DNA of 64,000 nucleotides from Balanoglossus misakiensis (lineage: Eukaryota; Hemichordata), in the NCBI GenBank assembly GCA_040954595.2, contig CM082594.2:10292001-10356000 (forward strand), in the 5' to 3' direction. Below the pieces are notes generated by a model that saw only the letters and a list, made by a program, of their open reading frames with translations, searched no databases and was not told where the DNA came from. The translations under genes and the position numbers were made by a program. Position 1 is the stretch's first letter. Each line of letters starts with the position of its first letter. Positions 41,131 to 54,900 of the stretch are shown here, one piece after another.

Positions 41131-44100
41131 CCGTATTGTTCGAATATTGTAATCTTCTGGCAGTAATCAAGCACTAAGCTAAAATGTAATAGTTTAAGTT
41201 CCACACAGTATCTCTCATTCAAAACCATTAAAATAGAATAGGTATGCCAGATTGGGGAAGTTTAGGCCAAAAACGTTTATGAATGAGAATTCTGGTCAAC
41301 CAGATTTAGAAAATTAGCATACATTAGGGTATGGAGGTTATAGGTAATGAATCAACTATAGGCATAGGTCGCGCGTCCCGTTGACATAACTGGAAAAATT
41401 CAAAATGGCCGCCCATAAAGGTTTGGTGGACTATCATTTGTCTAAAACAATCTGTCGCACAGGTGAGTTCACGACCGAGACAAGACTCGACATAGCAGAG
41501 TGCAGTACGAGTAACCTTGTTGCAAAGATCCGCTCTTGACATGTGGAGGGTCTGCAAACAACGCCATTTCCGTTCTTGCTAGAGTTCGAGAGTTCACTGC
41601 ATGGCTTGTATTTAGATTCCCGGTCATGGGGCTTGGAAAGAAATGGATTCATAGAAACTAAAGAATGTTCACACCCGCATATGGCACACGTGGTTAACTG
41701 CAGCATTTCCTCTTCGGTCTGTTTGAACACCACGTTGAAATTCAATAAAATACCTTTTTTGGTAAATAGATCCCTGCCTGCAGAGTACAGTTAGAATAAA
41801 TGAAACGACCATGAACTTTTAGAATTTCTATAGGTACATAGGTTGAGCTTATTTACTGATTTATCACGTCATCGGTGTGAAAATTGGTAGTAAAACGCAC
41901 ACGTGGCATAAGCGAATTTCAAGGGCGTCAACGTGTACGTCAAGAATCCAACAGGTGGTCAAACTGATATTATATCACACTGCTTGTGTATATATGCGAC
42001 ATTTGAAAGACTTCAGACACTGCGAAAATACGAGGCGGACGGGGCACCCAGGTCACACGTCCTAGCACCGTAAAAGAGACATTCAAAAAACACTGAAACC
42101 ACACCCACTGACTAATAATTCACCATTAAACCCTGCCAGTCGTACCATGTAAACAAATGACACCAACCAGAGAAGCAGGGACCGTGAACAGTACAGGTAT
42201 TAGTGATGGGGTTGGACCAGACGATAAAAATAAGGCTTTATACGAGATGCTTTTGAGCACCTGTTGAATCGAAAGGCTATACAGTATACATGTAGACGTC
42301 AAAATATTCGAAAAAAAATATCAAGATTTTTTTAGGATAGTATACATTTATAATTACTACAATTCTGGGGATATAACAAAGTACATTCATGGTATGACGA
42401 CACTGATGACAGGTACTAAAAGTTCTGTGATAGGTGTCACTGACGAAAGGGCGGGAAATTGGCGGCATATGGTGATAGTTTGCTGGCAATACATGAAGGA
42501 TGGTTAATCGTCAACTAAGGAACACACAAATGAATGTAGTAGTTTACATCTTATCGGTGTTTTTAATCCATTAAAATATTAATTACCAGACACAGACAGT
42601 GTACGGCGAAAAGCGCAACACGAAAATGGGTGAAATGTCGTCGTGCACATGACGATTTTGCAAATTATCAAGTATAGACCGAGACAAGTTTCAGTTTAAA
42701 TCGTAAAGTGGTGAAAAAAAGGCGCCAATTCGCCATTGTCCAACAAGTCCAAAGTGTAGATGTGGCCATTGACATCCAGCGAGCGGACACGAGTTTACAC
42801 GACCACAAAAAGCGCTGTGAGGACGACCTTCGCACACCAGCAGAATGAGTGTGCTCGCTCAACAAAGACATCTTGATATGGAAAGTAAACATGGCCTCTT
42901 TTCACTCTGTCTCTAAAGTTGGGGAGCCGGGTATTCAGTCCCACTGTACTTCATTATCCTTCCACGTTGGCCTATCCTTTGTACGCAGCGTCCTTTCACA
43001 CTGGAGTAGTCACTGATGTTTTAAGTATTTCCGCTCCTATTCTTTGTTCAAATGCCTTACATTTAAATTGGGCCCCGGGCCCGATGTTCTCACTTGGCGG
43101 TAATTCGCCAAGTCAAACATGGAGAAAATTATTCATCATCTAAACACGTTCAAAACTACACGATTTCGTCAAAAAGGTCAAGGTTTCTAGTGACAACTTC
43201 AAACTAAAACAGATCCGTTTTTTCTGACATGACTCGAATGAGAAAATGTCAAAAAGTGAGAGACCGGCCTGCAGTTGAAGTCAATGTACACGCATTCCTG
43301 TCTAACTACTCTGCCCCGTACCAGCATACCTGTAACGCATTACAAATACTTCAGAATCACCAATGCAGAAATGTCAGACACCGAGTAGAATGCGCACTAC
43401 AAAAGAATGCAATCTTACCAAAAATCGACTTTGACGGGGGAAAAAAGTCCACCACCTAGAGAAAGTAAAACACTTGCATTTACACAGCTGTCTGTACCAT
43501 GTGGTGCGCACATCCACATAAAACCACGTGGTGTGGCAAGGCACGTACTGACGCAACCACACCTCAATATTCCATCTGCCGGTCGATTTTTGTCCACCAC
43601 AAGCCCTTATCAGTTCTCCGTCCAGCGTTCCATGTCGGGCTGGACGCGGGAATGATAAGGAGTTGCGGAAAACATCATCTTCTTTCGCCAAAAATCTCCG
43701 CCGATTACAACCGAGATCTCCGACAACGTGGCAAATAACGGAGAAGACCCACTTACCTAGGGAGCCTGTTTGCTCCGGAAATTGCAGGGCCTTCGCAATT
43801 CACAAACCACGTGCCTGCGTGTCACTTCGAGGCTGGCTGTCCCAAACCTGAAAAAGCCTTGATGAAAGGGGTTTTGTAAACTTTAAAAGGGCGAAAAAAC
43901 AGCTAAATAAAATGAAACAGCGCGGTGTGAAACACTTAAAACAATTGCCCAAGCATATACAAGTACACTCAAGTCTACGCCCCACGTTTGTCACAGCTGT
44001 GACGTTTTGGAGGTGAGAATTAACAGATTTGTCAAGAAAATTTTCGCAAGGTCAAACTTCGGCTCGTATCACGTCTCTCACACCAGTTGCCGATCTACCA

Positions 44101-44732
44101 GTGCGTTTTCAGCCACATTCATGATTACACACACATTACCATTCCACGAAACCTACAGATTAGTCAGAAATTCACCTTTTACCTTTCAAGCTGCCATCGC
44201 CCAAAATGCGACAGCACGTGACAAAATATTTGCGTGGCAAGATACGAGTAGCTATCTATTGTCGAAAATCGAAATCAAAGAAGCCGTCTTGTCTATTTTC
44301 CCTTGTTTCTAAACACTCCAGCAACCACGGCAAGTCTACACTCCATTCAAGTCGAATCATGGTCGAATCAACTTTAGACTTCTGCATTCCATTTTCAGCT
44401 AGGTGACTCTGGTATGCCCAGCTTTTGAAGTAGCTCCTGAGCTTATCACCACCTACCCTGGGCTAATCAGCGCGAGCACCAGCCAGCCCTTATCAGCACT
44501 GTGTCACCTGTGCAACGACTTATTTAGTGGCGGTAACAAAAACAAGCGTTAGCACAGCCTGTGTAAAGAAACTTGTTGTCTATAAACACAAGAAAATTGC
44601 GCCTTCAGAATGAAAGACAAACAAAAGCGCAACAATCAAATGATTCAAAAGCAAACTATAAACAATGTTTTTAAAACAAGGTGGTTTTTCAAGAAAGGAC
44701 GGGAGAACTGACAAGAGCTGGGAAAAAAGTCC

Positions 44733-44757
44733 AGGTTGGTTGGTTGGTTGGTTGGTT
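44733..44757. repeat. (GGTT)n microsatellite
   Basis: About six copies of GGTT. Confidence 0.85.
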
Positions 44758-47700
44758 TTCGTCGGTAACCACAGCGATGTCCCGCACACTTGGAAGTCCA
44801 TTGGCGGCGCGGCGGTCAAATCTCTCCCGGTCTTCAAACCACTTTGTCGTCAGAGCACTTCATCAGGCCTCAGGTAACCTCCGCATAGCTCTGATGGACT
44901 TCGACTCGCTGATTAGCTTAAAAGGTCTTTCTCTTTTCAAGGTGGGAAAGGCTTCAAATGGTGTGGAATGCGGGCACATAAGATGACCAGGAGGGGTTTT
45001 GGGTCGCCGGCGCCCGAGCACTGTCTATATTACCATATCCGCTCTGCACCACTGCTTCGCTTTCAGTCTTCGTTCTAAACGTTCCTCGGGCTTCGCCGCT
45101 CTCAACATCAAAACGATCGCGCCTGCTCGATGATATATTGATGGCAAAAAACCTCCACACACTGGAGCAGCGGACAACACGACCATTCACGCTGAAACTT
45201 CACCACTGAATGACTTGGAAACGAAAGTCAGTGCACATGCGCAGTCGCCTTGGAGTATTTGCACGGAAATCTCTCCCAATGCGAATGTGGTCAGCGGGCG
45301 CAACACGCCCCATTTTAAAATGTCGGGAATGTTTACACAATGGCGAAGCTCATGACAAGTACGAAGAGTATTAATAGTTTATCAAGTAATGTAATTCAGT
45401 GTCCCTGCTCAATAGTTGATGGAGCGGTAATAAATTGACCTTTACAGATAGCAGGGCCACGGTGGCAGGGCGCAGTAAACTACTTCTTATCGATTCGCAA
45501 TGTACTTCAACTTCTCACGACAAGTGTTGAAGTGCAAATTCCCGCGTCCGCGCGAGAACGCCATCCCTACAGAGACCCCGGGTGCATTGAAATGGTTGCC
45601 GTAAAATGGCTCTTATCTTTCTGGGGGATAAAGTTCTCGTGGTGCCGAACAGGTGAATGCTTGTTCGGTTTAAAACTGATAAGCTTTGCCAAAAGATACG
45701 CGAGCGATAATGTCGGAAAACGACCATACAGCCTCGTTCGAAGAAGTTACAAGTATCTGCAACTAGGGAGGGGCTCAAGGTACCATCATATTAAACAGAC
45801 ATACGAACCGGACAACGCCCATGAACCGATGATATAAGCGTCCACTGCAATTATTGCATATTCACGCACTTGCGCTCTTAGCGTCCCCTCCATATTGACG
45901 AAAAATCGTCATCCCGATCCCAGACTGATCTGACTCGTAAGACCACAAAAAATCTGCCAAAAAGTTTCACTGCTCGTTGCCATAGCAGCAAGGGTTTGTA
46001 AGCTTAGAATGCGACAATGTTTAGTACCCGCATCACCTAAAGCCGGATAAAAAATGGTCAACGCTAAAAACCTGTCACACATTTCACCGTTGCCATAACG
46101 ATCTCTTAAGTACTGCGGGGCAAAGGTCAGCAGAAGGTGCCTCCTCTCGTCGAGCAAACAAGGCGCTAATAAAATAATAACCATTTAAATTATTTGAAAC
46201 GAGATGACATGTTGTCTTTGGTACAATATTAAATCGCTTCATGTCATTATAATAAAGAGGTGTGGTTCCGACGATTACAACTGGAAAAGGAATGCAGGAA
46301 ACTAGGTGCTTGGTCGTACAAAAGACCCTTTTGTTTGCAATTATTTCTTTCTGGTATACATTTTAAAATCTTCCTTTCTCTTAGCTGGTTTTCTCAAAAC
46401 GAATTCCGGTGATGTAACGTTGTATCACCAAGCACAGGATGTGAAATCTCTCAACTCTGTTATCAACGTTAGGAGCTTGGAAATGTAAAAATGGACATAT
46501 GCTTCAGCGATATAACACCATGCTCAAAGCAGTTTACAACTTGAAAGTTGCTGGCAACTAACTGGAATGCGAACAGAAATGTATTTTTACGTCAGTAACG
46601 CCCTTCAACGATAAAACAATCCAACTTATCTAGACTTGTACAACTCATTATGTAAAATGTTATAACCATTCGATTTGCTGCATGTACAAACTCGATATCC
46701 GCCCTTTCTCTCCTTTCATCTCGCATTCTATCTTTTATTATCGCGTTGACTTTGCAACCACTATCGAAAACGCCGCTGAGTAGCGTATTTGAATGAAATG
46801 AAAGAACAAAATGGGCAGCTTGTTTCAGACTAGTCAATCACTCAGATATGTTAGTAATTTGCTGGAAGTTCGCGAACAGTGGTACAGAACTCGGACAGTC
46901 GTTTTCAATTACCCAGGTTTACTTTGATTGCAAATGAAAACATATGCATAGCCTGATGACCATTCGAAGTTTCGCACTGTAAAGTTTGTTTTCGGGCGGT
47001 CTCCCCTGAGGCGCTTACTTTTGCTTACGTAACTGGGATTTGGCGAAGTTTCGCACCGTCCAACAACATTCTATGACAATACGCGTTGTTTAGTTGAGGT
47101 ATTTGTGGGAGGGAAATCGCAACAGTTTTGCACAGATTCAAAATTTGGTGAACACCTGTCAGAAGTGTACTTGCTCTCCAGACAAGCACGTCACCCGAAA
47201 CACAAGCCGTCACATATTTTCCAACCAAGACGATACATCCATTACAAAACAAGCAATACCTCACCCTGGTGTTATAAATCAACAGCCCTTACAGACAATA
47301 ATGGGATTTATTCGACACAGAAGAAAACGTTCACGCTCTCCACCCCTACAAGCAATGCTGGGGGCGTGCAAGCAAGAATTGTTGGAGCAAAATTCTGCTG
47401 ATTTACCTCACTACACGTATACTTGCTCTACAGCAGAAAAAATCAATTGACATTTGATATGGAATTTGTCGCTATTCGCCAAACTTTACACGCTTTGGTT
47501 GGGCCTGACTGACAAAGGAAGACGTTACGTCCCCCTAGGGTACACGCATAAAGCGACCCCAGAAGTCAAACTGTACCTGTTGACAACCGCGTTGTTTTGT
47601 CTTGGATGTAGGACAGCGTCAGTCAGCGAGAACTGTTCCACTCTGTAAACTTTGCTGAAAACAGCAAGTCCGGGCGTTAAAAGACACCACTTGGCAGAAA

Positions 47701-50700
47701 CGACACAGTTAGCTGGCTAACGACAATGCCTCGGTTTTTCACTTTTCAAGACGGGATGGCCTTGCCTGGCGGCGAATTCCCGACGATTTCAATGACACCG
47801 CAGATGTCCTTCAAAACGCAGAACTTTTCTCGACCGAACAATCGTCTAGGCACCTGTCCCTTTTCAGCAGCAAACAACGAATGCCTCGTTGAGGTGTTGC
47901 GCATCGCTGATAAAGGGGCGATTTTGCGGTAGATAATAAGGTCGCCGTTGGGGGCGCTACTTACAAGTCAGCTGGCCGGTCATTCAGCCATATGAACGTC
48001 AATTTATACAACTATCAAGTTTGAATCAAGAATCATGGATTTCGGGGTTTATACGTAAATTTTACAGGTTCTTCAAAGTGAGTCTGGACATGAACTACAT
48101 GGCACACACGTTCGAGAAAGCAATAATACACTGTACATGCGATATATGCACACTGTACACCTGGGACATTTATGTACAGACTTGTCATGGATATTTCATA
48201 GCCGCAATCAAAACCTAGACAACCAAACGAACAGTACCGAATGAAACAAACAATTACAAGTCCGAAGAATAAAGGTTTCATCAGTAGCAACGCTGACTGA
48301 AACAATGGAACTCAACTCTCGAGGGGGGTGGAATTATTAATCAGGCCACACTCGTGATGTGTTGAGGGTTCCGATTCTAGGCAAATTTCAAGTGTTTTTC
48401 AACCGTTTCTAGACAGGGCTTGCTTGGAGACAAGTGGACAATGGGGATTGTTATATGCTGTACCACTTCACGACTAGATCTACTCGCAAGTAAATCTAAA
48501 CGTCCGGAGAACGTTCAATAATAGTAACTCCACACTATAAATCGTTCAAAATATACGACAGAAAAGACTAGTGTGTCAACACCGAGTTCACCAAATCATT
48601 TTAAATAGCACAGGCACACACAGAACTTTTCGACTGTCACCTGGTTTCACAACACGCAGAGTCGCCTTCAAGTTAAAAACTTTGTGACAGTCGAGGTTCT
48701 GTTTTTCAGGTGAGAACTGAAGATTCCGACTTTTCCCACGTAACGTTACGTAAACTCGCCATAGAGGGCAGCCACTTTGCACCGATTTTGCTGCAACCCA
48801 CAGTTGTATCATGGCGATTCCATTTACCAGCAAAAACAAAGACAATATCACTAACTCCAGAAAACACATACGATCATTTGCACAAACAGCAATCATGGGG
48901 CCCAAGCAACCGACAACTTTTCCGTCTACTTTCTTCCCGTTGACCTTGACTGAAAACGGCGGGGTCACCACGCAGCAGTCAGATCATTTCCGTCTCTCGC
49001 TCGCCGAGCGCTAATCTCTCGACAAATTGAAGACATTTTCATTCAAACACACGAGAAATTGTTTGGGAGGGGCACAACCGCGTTCAAACGACACTCCCCG
49101 TCGCGAGTTCAATAGTAGTTATTTTTGGAAGTCTCATTGTTGCTTTGGAAAACGACTGAAAGGGAACTACCCACTTGTATTTTACTCTTGGTCATCTGGC
49201 GCCATTTACCACCAGTAAAAGGCGATGCGTGACTATAATAAAGACTTGAACGATGTGATTTGACCAGTGGGATTGGCGCGGCGCCATATAGCGACTATCT
49301 CAGCAACATCGGGACTTCATTGACACAGAAAACCAAATGCCAGGTCACTGTATTCATTAACTGAATTTCAACGATGTTGCCATCTGTTTATATAGGGGTC
49401 ACCACAGGTCTTCACATAAGCCCTGATAGTATCTATATATCCTGATGAAAACGAGTATTTTTGGAGGAATTTGTCACATTTTGGGAAAATAAACATACTA
49501 ACACCCTCACATGTGGTTGTCAAAGGTCATTACACACAATATTATCAAAAGATCTTCAATGTCACGACTACACTCCAAAATTAGCAGATGCCTCACATTA
49601 ATAAAAGGAAATCTGGTGTGCGCTGGTCATTTCTCCTAATTTGAATTTAAGATTTTATTAATTAATTTGACGCATCTCTCACAATGGCGAGCCAGTTTGT
49701 TGAAACACGTTTCTATTCAAATGAGTGGCAAAATATGCAAACGTTATCATTCATAATCGCCATTTGACGACCAATGACAATGGCGGATATGCATTCGTTT
49801 GTAATTCCGATGCACAGATGTTCAGTAGTGGTAATATATTGGTTAAAAGTGACTTACCATATTCTGGGTCGACTGGACCAAAATGGTTACAAAAAATACA
49901 CGCGGTCGACGCCTACTGCGCGGTGTCGTATTACCACGAACCTATCTCGTTCTAAAAATAACGCATGGTGTTTGGAACTACCGAGGGGAGAAACTGCGCA
50001 CGTCCGTCCATGGCGGAAAGAGGCCCCGTCATGATTCGTTCAAGGATACGACTGCTTTAATACGCACCGCCGCTACGATGGGACCCACACTCATTCAAGT
50101 GACACACAATTACTCACAGCCCAGTGAAGCCGCTGCTCACAATAGACGAGGTTGCCTCCGCGCTGTGACTACAGATAGACAAAAGTGATATATATGTAGC
50201 ATACATGATACAGAACACTGGTGAATTTCTTCACCATGTACAGTTTGGTGCACGGTGGCGTGGCACTTATCCGCTTTTCAATCCGCGAGGACTCAATAAA
50301 ATAATTTAAAGCGATGGAATGTACTGTACCAGTTATAATATCGTGTTACTATTACTGCGCCTGGTCAACGGAACAATAGGAAGCCGCCCATGCTGTGTTA
50401 AAATGTACAAGCTGACGCCAAGGCTATATTTTTCCCTGCAGCAGCAGCAGCCGTGTGGCAATTTCAAACCTTTCGCCACGGAAGATGGAGAACTATGCCG
50501 AAATGGACGCTTTCAATCAACAACCAGCGACCAACAACCACGTTCGGTGTCGAACAGAAGCAGCGAGAAATCGAATTCGCAACACACTCACCCGGTTCAC
50601 GCCCATTTTCTGATGGTGAAATTTCCTCCGCCGAGCCATGCGGCCACACCACCACACACCATCAGAGCACTACGTCATGAGAGCGTGACTGTTCCTATAG

Positions 50701-51171
50701 CGCATGCGTGTCAACACCGAAGGTCATATGCTGAACACGGTGACACTCGTGACCTATTCCAGATGGTGTCTTTTAAATTCAAAACCATCCTACAATCCGG
50801 ATAAATAAAAAATGTGCTGTCAAAACACACATCAAATATAACCACACTTCAATATTCTATATGCGTAACCGCCCCTGAAACTGCCGAAACCGTCGGCAAG
50901 TATTAATATAAAATAGGAAAATCAATAAATTCAAATTTTAAAGGCAAATGGGATAGGATTGCAGTATTTGGATGATACAACCGATAGTTTTTTAGACATT
51001 ATGCTGGATTGAATTAAATATGTCGCGCGCACCTCTGCTATATCACCCATGACCTCGCCGTGTTCAACTTGAATAACTTAACTTTTAATCCAACCGACTT
51101 CCATTCGATTTGAAGCTCAACATTTATCATACATCTGATCATATCATTGTCATTTTTCCATCAATGAGATG

Positions 51172-51232
51172 AGCTTTCTCTCTCTGTCCCCCTCTCTCTC
51201 TCACACACAAACACTCACTCCCCCTCTTTTTG
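51172..51232. repeat. CT-rich / CA-rich low-complexity stretch
   Basis: Runs of TCTCTC, CCCCTCTCTCTCTC and CACACACAAACACTCACTCC form a pyrimidine-rich low-complexity block. Confidence 0.75.
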
Positions 51233-51867
51233 CTGCTCGCTGATCTTCATTCGCGAACTAACGCGGAACCACGTGATTATAAGATATGTAGCCTTGTTTT
51301 GGTATTGATAATTGCAAAAAAGATATTACGGGTTTTATAAATGGACGTCAGGTGTTCTTGTACAAGTAGTCGGTCGCAAATGACAGCGACTTATACCGTG
51401 TAACGAGAAAGTAGAGTTTTAGACACGCAACGTTCTCCTTACAAAGAACAAATTGATGAGAATTTATCCATTTAGTGGGGTTTCTGGCGAAGCTTTCCAA
51501 CCACGATTACATCACTAAAACCGGTTCTGTGCTATGTCGTTTGTATCGGCACTGAATACAAATTGCCTTTTACTTGTCAATTTAGAGTCCAAATTACCGT
51601 TTAAATTGCCCCACTGTAGTGCTGGCCATTTACGGTGGCGTTTTATTTGGAAGCGGAAATGGGCAACGATGTCATATGTGATCAATGGTTACGAATACAG
51701 ACGAAGGAGATTGTCCACAGCAAGGTTATTTCTGTATACGTGTCTACTGATATCGGTGAATGTGTTTACTTGTTTGACAAGGGGAGTGGGAACACACGTT
51801 TGGGATTCGATGAAAATGTTTCTTAAAAGAACATTAACAGACAGCAAAAGCTGTCCAAAGTGAAGTG

Positions 51868-51934
51868 CAGTACAGTACAGCGTTACAGTACAAAACAGTA
51901 CAGTACAGCACAACACAGTACAGTACAGTGCACA
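51868..51934. repeat. (ACAGT)n degenerate pentanucleotide repeat
   Basis: About a dozen copies of CAGTA/ACAGT with interruptions (GCGTT, AAA, GCACAAC) span about 66 bp. Confidence 0.85.
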
Positions 51935-54900
51935 GTCACCAAATTTACAAATCGAACTTCATTTTCCTGTGTTGCCGTGACGCACGACTGTGACTCCATA
52001 TGCAAGTGACCCCATTTTCTCAAATCGATAGCGATTTTGTAATAAAACACAAGGCATCATTAGGAACGAGGGAACGAGAAACATTAAAGCATTGGAATTA
52101 CAGCCTATCACAGCAGACATGTAATTCACGGAGTTCCGCGTAATATCCGCCTTTACATTGCATCGGCAATATCACGATACTGTGTAATATTTTCCATAAA
52201 AAGACGTTAAGTGTAAGAAAGGGCGATTGAATCTGACGAATTAACGGGCTGAGAATGGCGGAAATAATGATTTGGTTGTGTCAGCAATTTGTGCGGATTT
52301 TCATGATGCCATCCAAAGTGAATTACGGATATATGACATATATCGGACCTCCGGCTCCAGTTCGAAAATCCAGCTGCACAAACATGCCGACTATACCGAG
52401 AATACATGAATGTGGACCTAAACACAGCTCTATATAGCTACAGCGATTCTGCGTGTTTCAACACCAGTGAAAATGGAGAGATTCGATGCTGGCTGCTGCA
52501 TACCCGGATGTAGTCACCGAAAACGGCTGCATGAATCGTCCATATGAAAAAAAATTCCATGTACGTGTGTATAAACACCTTTCGTTTCTCCTAAAACAAT
52601 TTTCTGTGTCACCAAACAACATCGAACCCTGAATGCCCCAAACTCCGTATCTTGTCGGACGATCAAAAAACGCGCTTGCTTTTATTTTTCTTCTTTCCTA
52701 CTTGAATTTGCAGTGTTCTCCAATGACTATAAATCATACATCAGTTGACAACTTTTCGAATTAATGATTCATCAAACCTCCCCACGTTCCGTGATATTCT
52801 CATTCCTCAAGTATGTCAGTGATGGACTTATGAATTGAAAAAAGTGATGGTTGTATACTGCATTATTCTTCTGAATTTTTTCTAAATTTAAAATGTTCAC
52901 AGTTCATCTTCTCTCACGCACAAAATTCGTTATCAGAGGGCCCCCATGGTTGAAGAAATTAACACTTTAATTGTGTTGCACAAAACGTGCATTTTAATTG
53001 ATATTATTCATTCAGTGTTGATTGACAGCCCCCATGTCGACTGATTGTTGATAGACAATATCGATCTTTTCAAATTTCATGATCCCGTGGTTAATTGAGT
53101 TTATGGTTTATACCGAAATTATGATGCCGATTTCTGAGGGGACCAGCACTATCTGCACGAAGATAACTGACTCGGAGGAAGTCAGAACCTGTATAAGCTT
53201 TTCAAAAGATACAATCCGCCCGGCTTATCATAGAAGCCACTCTTTCCTGAAGTATACCCGCCTTCCTAAAAGGTACAATGAACTTCCTCATTTGTGATAT
53301 GACCATACTGTCAGATTTGTAACTTATAACTAGAACAGGAAAAATTCCATCGCGTCGCGGCGGCCATGTTTAGGAGAGGGAGAGGTCATCATGATGACAT
53401 GACGGTTTGAATTATATTCAAAACAATGAATATCATTTACATACTAATTAATTCCGATTCCATAACCGATTATTTTTTATATCTAATGAGTAATTAATAT
53501 TTAATTGGAAGGAATGCTTGCTTCCCGGCGAGGATTTACTGATATTTGACAACGTTCAACTGGGAAGTTATGCAGAGAATGTGTACAATACAGGAGAACG
53601 CCGCACCTGAAAATTGTTGAACAAGGTGAAATACGAAATCTGTTGCTAGGTGATTATTGTTCACCTGTTCCCTTCTACACGTTTTTATAAAGCGGAATTT
53701 TAGTCCGAAATAAAAGCAACGCTATCAACACAACGACACAGTCGAACGATTGTGAAACGCCGGCCAGACTCTTCCCTTTTCGACCGAATTCAAACTACGT
53801 ATATATATGAACGACAATTTCAGCCTGAGCCCAGACTGACGCCCGTTTCCATTTGCGAAATCTAGAAGTCGTTACTGTATAATATGTTTTAGTCAGTATA
53901 TTTCGGATCCACTGACATTGTCAGAAGTCGGTCGGTGTCGCTGATGATTAACGAGAAAATTCAAATTTTGAAATTTCTAGGCCTAATGAAACGAAACCGA
54001 GAGCGAGAGGCAAAGTGTAAAATGATGCCACGGTTTGCCCTTGTTTACTAGTACCGGCGACAAGACTTAAAAATTCACAACATCGACGTGAAGATTGTAA
54101 ATAACATTTGTCATTGAGCACCATCTTAGATGACATGATCACCTCCGAAGAACAACAGATACACCTAGGCCGGTTTCTTTCCCCCAAAAGTGCAAACGAG
54201 GTCGTCAAATTCAAATAAAGATACAACTTTTCAGTTTCATGCCACACCCTTCACGTTTTCATATCCATTTTCAATCTGTACTCTTTATGTCAACTGTTAG
54301 CATAACTAATTTCTGTCGAGCGACGGCAGTGTTGGTGTCTACCATATTATTACAGTTTAAGCGTTTCTTTGTCAAATAATATCGAAAGCCATCCTTATCC
54401 TCTCAAAATAACCCGCCAAATGACGTTACTAAATTTATCACCAAATGCATATCTTTATCAATATAATTCAGTCGCTAGGAAGCAAAGGCGCGCAAAGAAT
54501 ATATGATGGTACCAGCATCATAGGGCGAATGCAAAGTGTGTCAACACAGGACTGTCGGTTTCTGTATCCAGGAATTTCAAATTTACATGGCTAGGTTCAT
54601 AAATTGTCCGATGAGACGATATACTCTCTTCATATTTGTTTATGTGAATTTATTTGTCGACCGAATTGTACCCTTTGTGACAAATTCCGTCTCTTATAGC
54701 AAAACTGCGAAATGAGAAGTGAGAGGTGGAATGACTACAACGACAATAATGAAAAAAAATACTTATCTGCGACAAAATACTTGCATATCCCCTTTAGTAT
54801 CGTTCAATTGAATTACTTAGCTGACAACACAGAGAAGTATGCGCTGTTAATCCACTAAATTATCAGATATGTCAACTTCAAATTTTTCGGAGTCTCACTC

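Larger units (their letters stand above)
38700..47000. other. No gene recognised (about 8.3 kb)
   Basis: No coding sequence supported. Visible items are a GCTATAAAATG TATA-like sequence at 38738-38748 with ATTGG 15 bases upstream, an (AAAC)n run near 39326-39343, a G10 run at 40710-40719, a two-copy direct repeat at 41063-41130 and a GGTT run at 44733-44757. CACGTG occurs near 39866, 40291, 41899, 43528, 43808 and 44214, and a GCACATGCGCAG NRF1-like site near 45234. Without a transcript start or exon I do not call a promoter. Confidence 0.45.

Noticed and set aside
48588-48971. 127-codon minus-strand frame with a hydrophobic stretch
   Set aside because: The hydrophobic segment alone is not evidence of a gene. 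Flanks lack recognisable splice partners or similarity to known proteins.
50319-50804. 161-codon plus-strand frame, longest in the right half
   Set aside because: The composition is of low-complexity type (Gln, His, Ser runs), there is no domain, no plausible exon partner and no conserved motif. A chance frame is as likely.
53682-53695. TATA-like sequences at 38738, 53682 and 60671 as promoters
   Set aside because: A TATA match without a following exon, initiator evidence or transcript is expected by chance in 33 kb of this composition. They are mentioned in the regional notes only.
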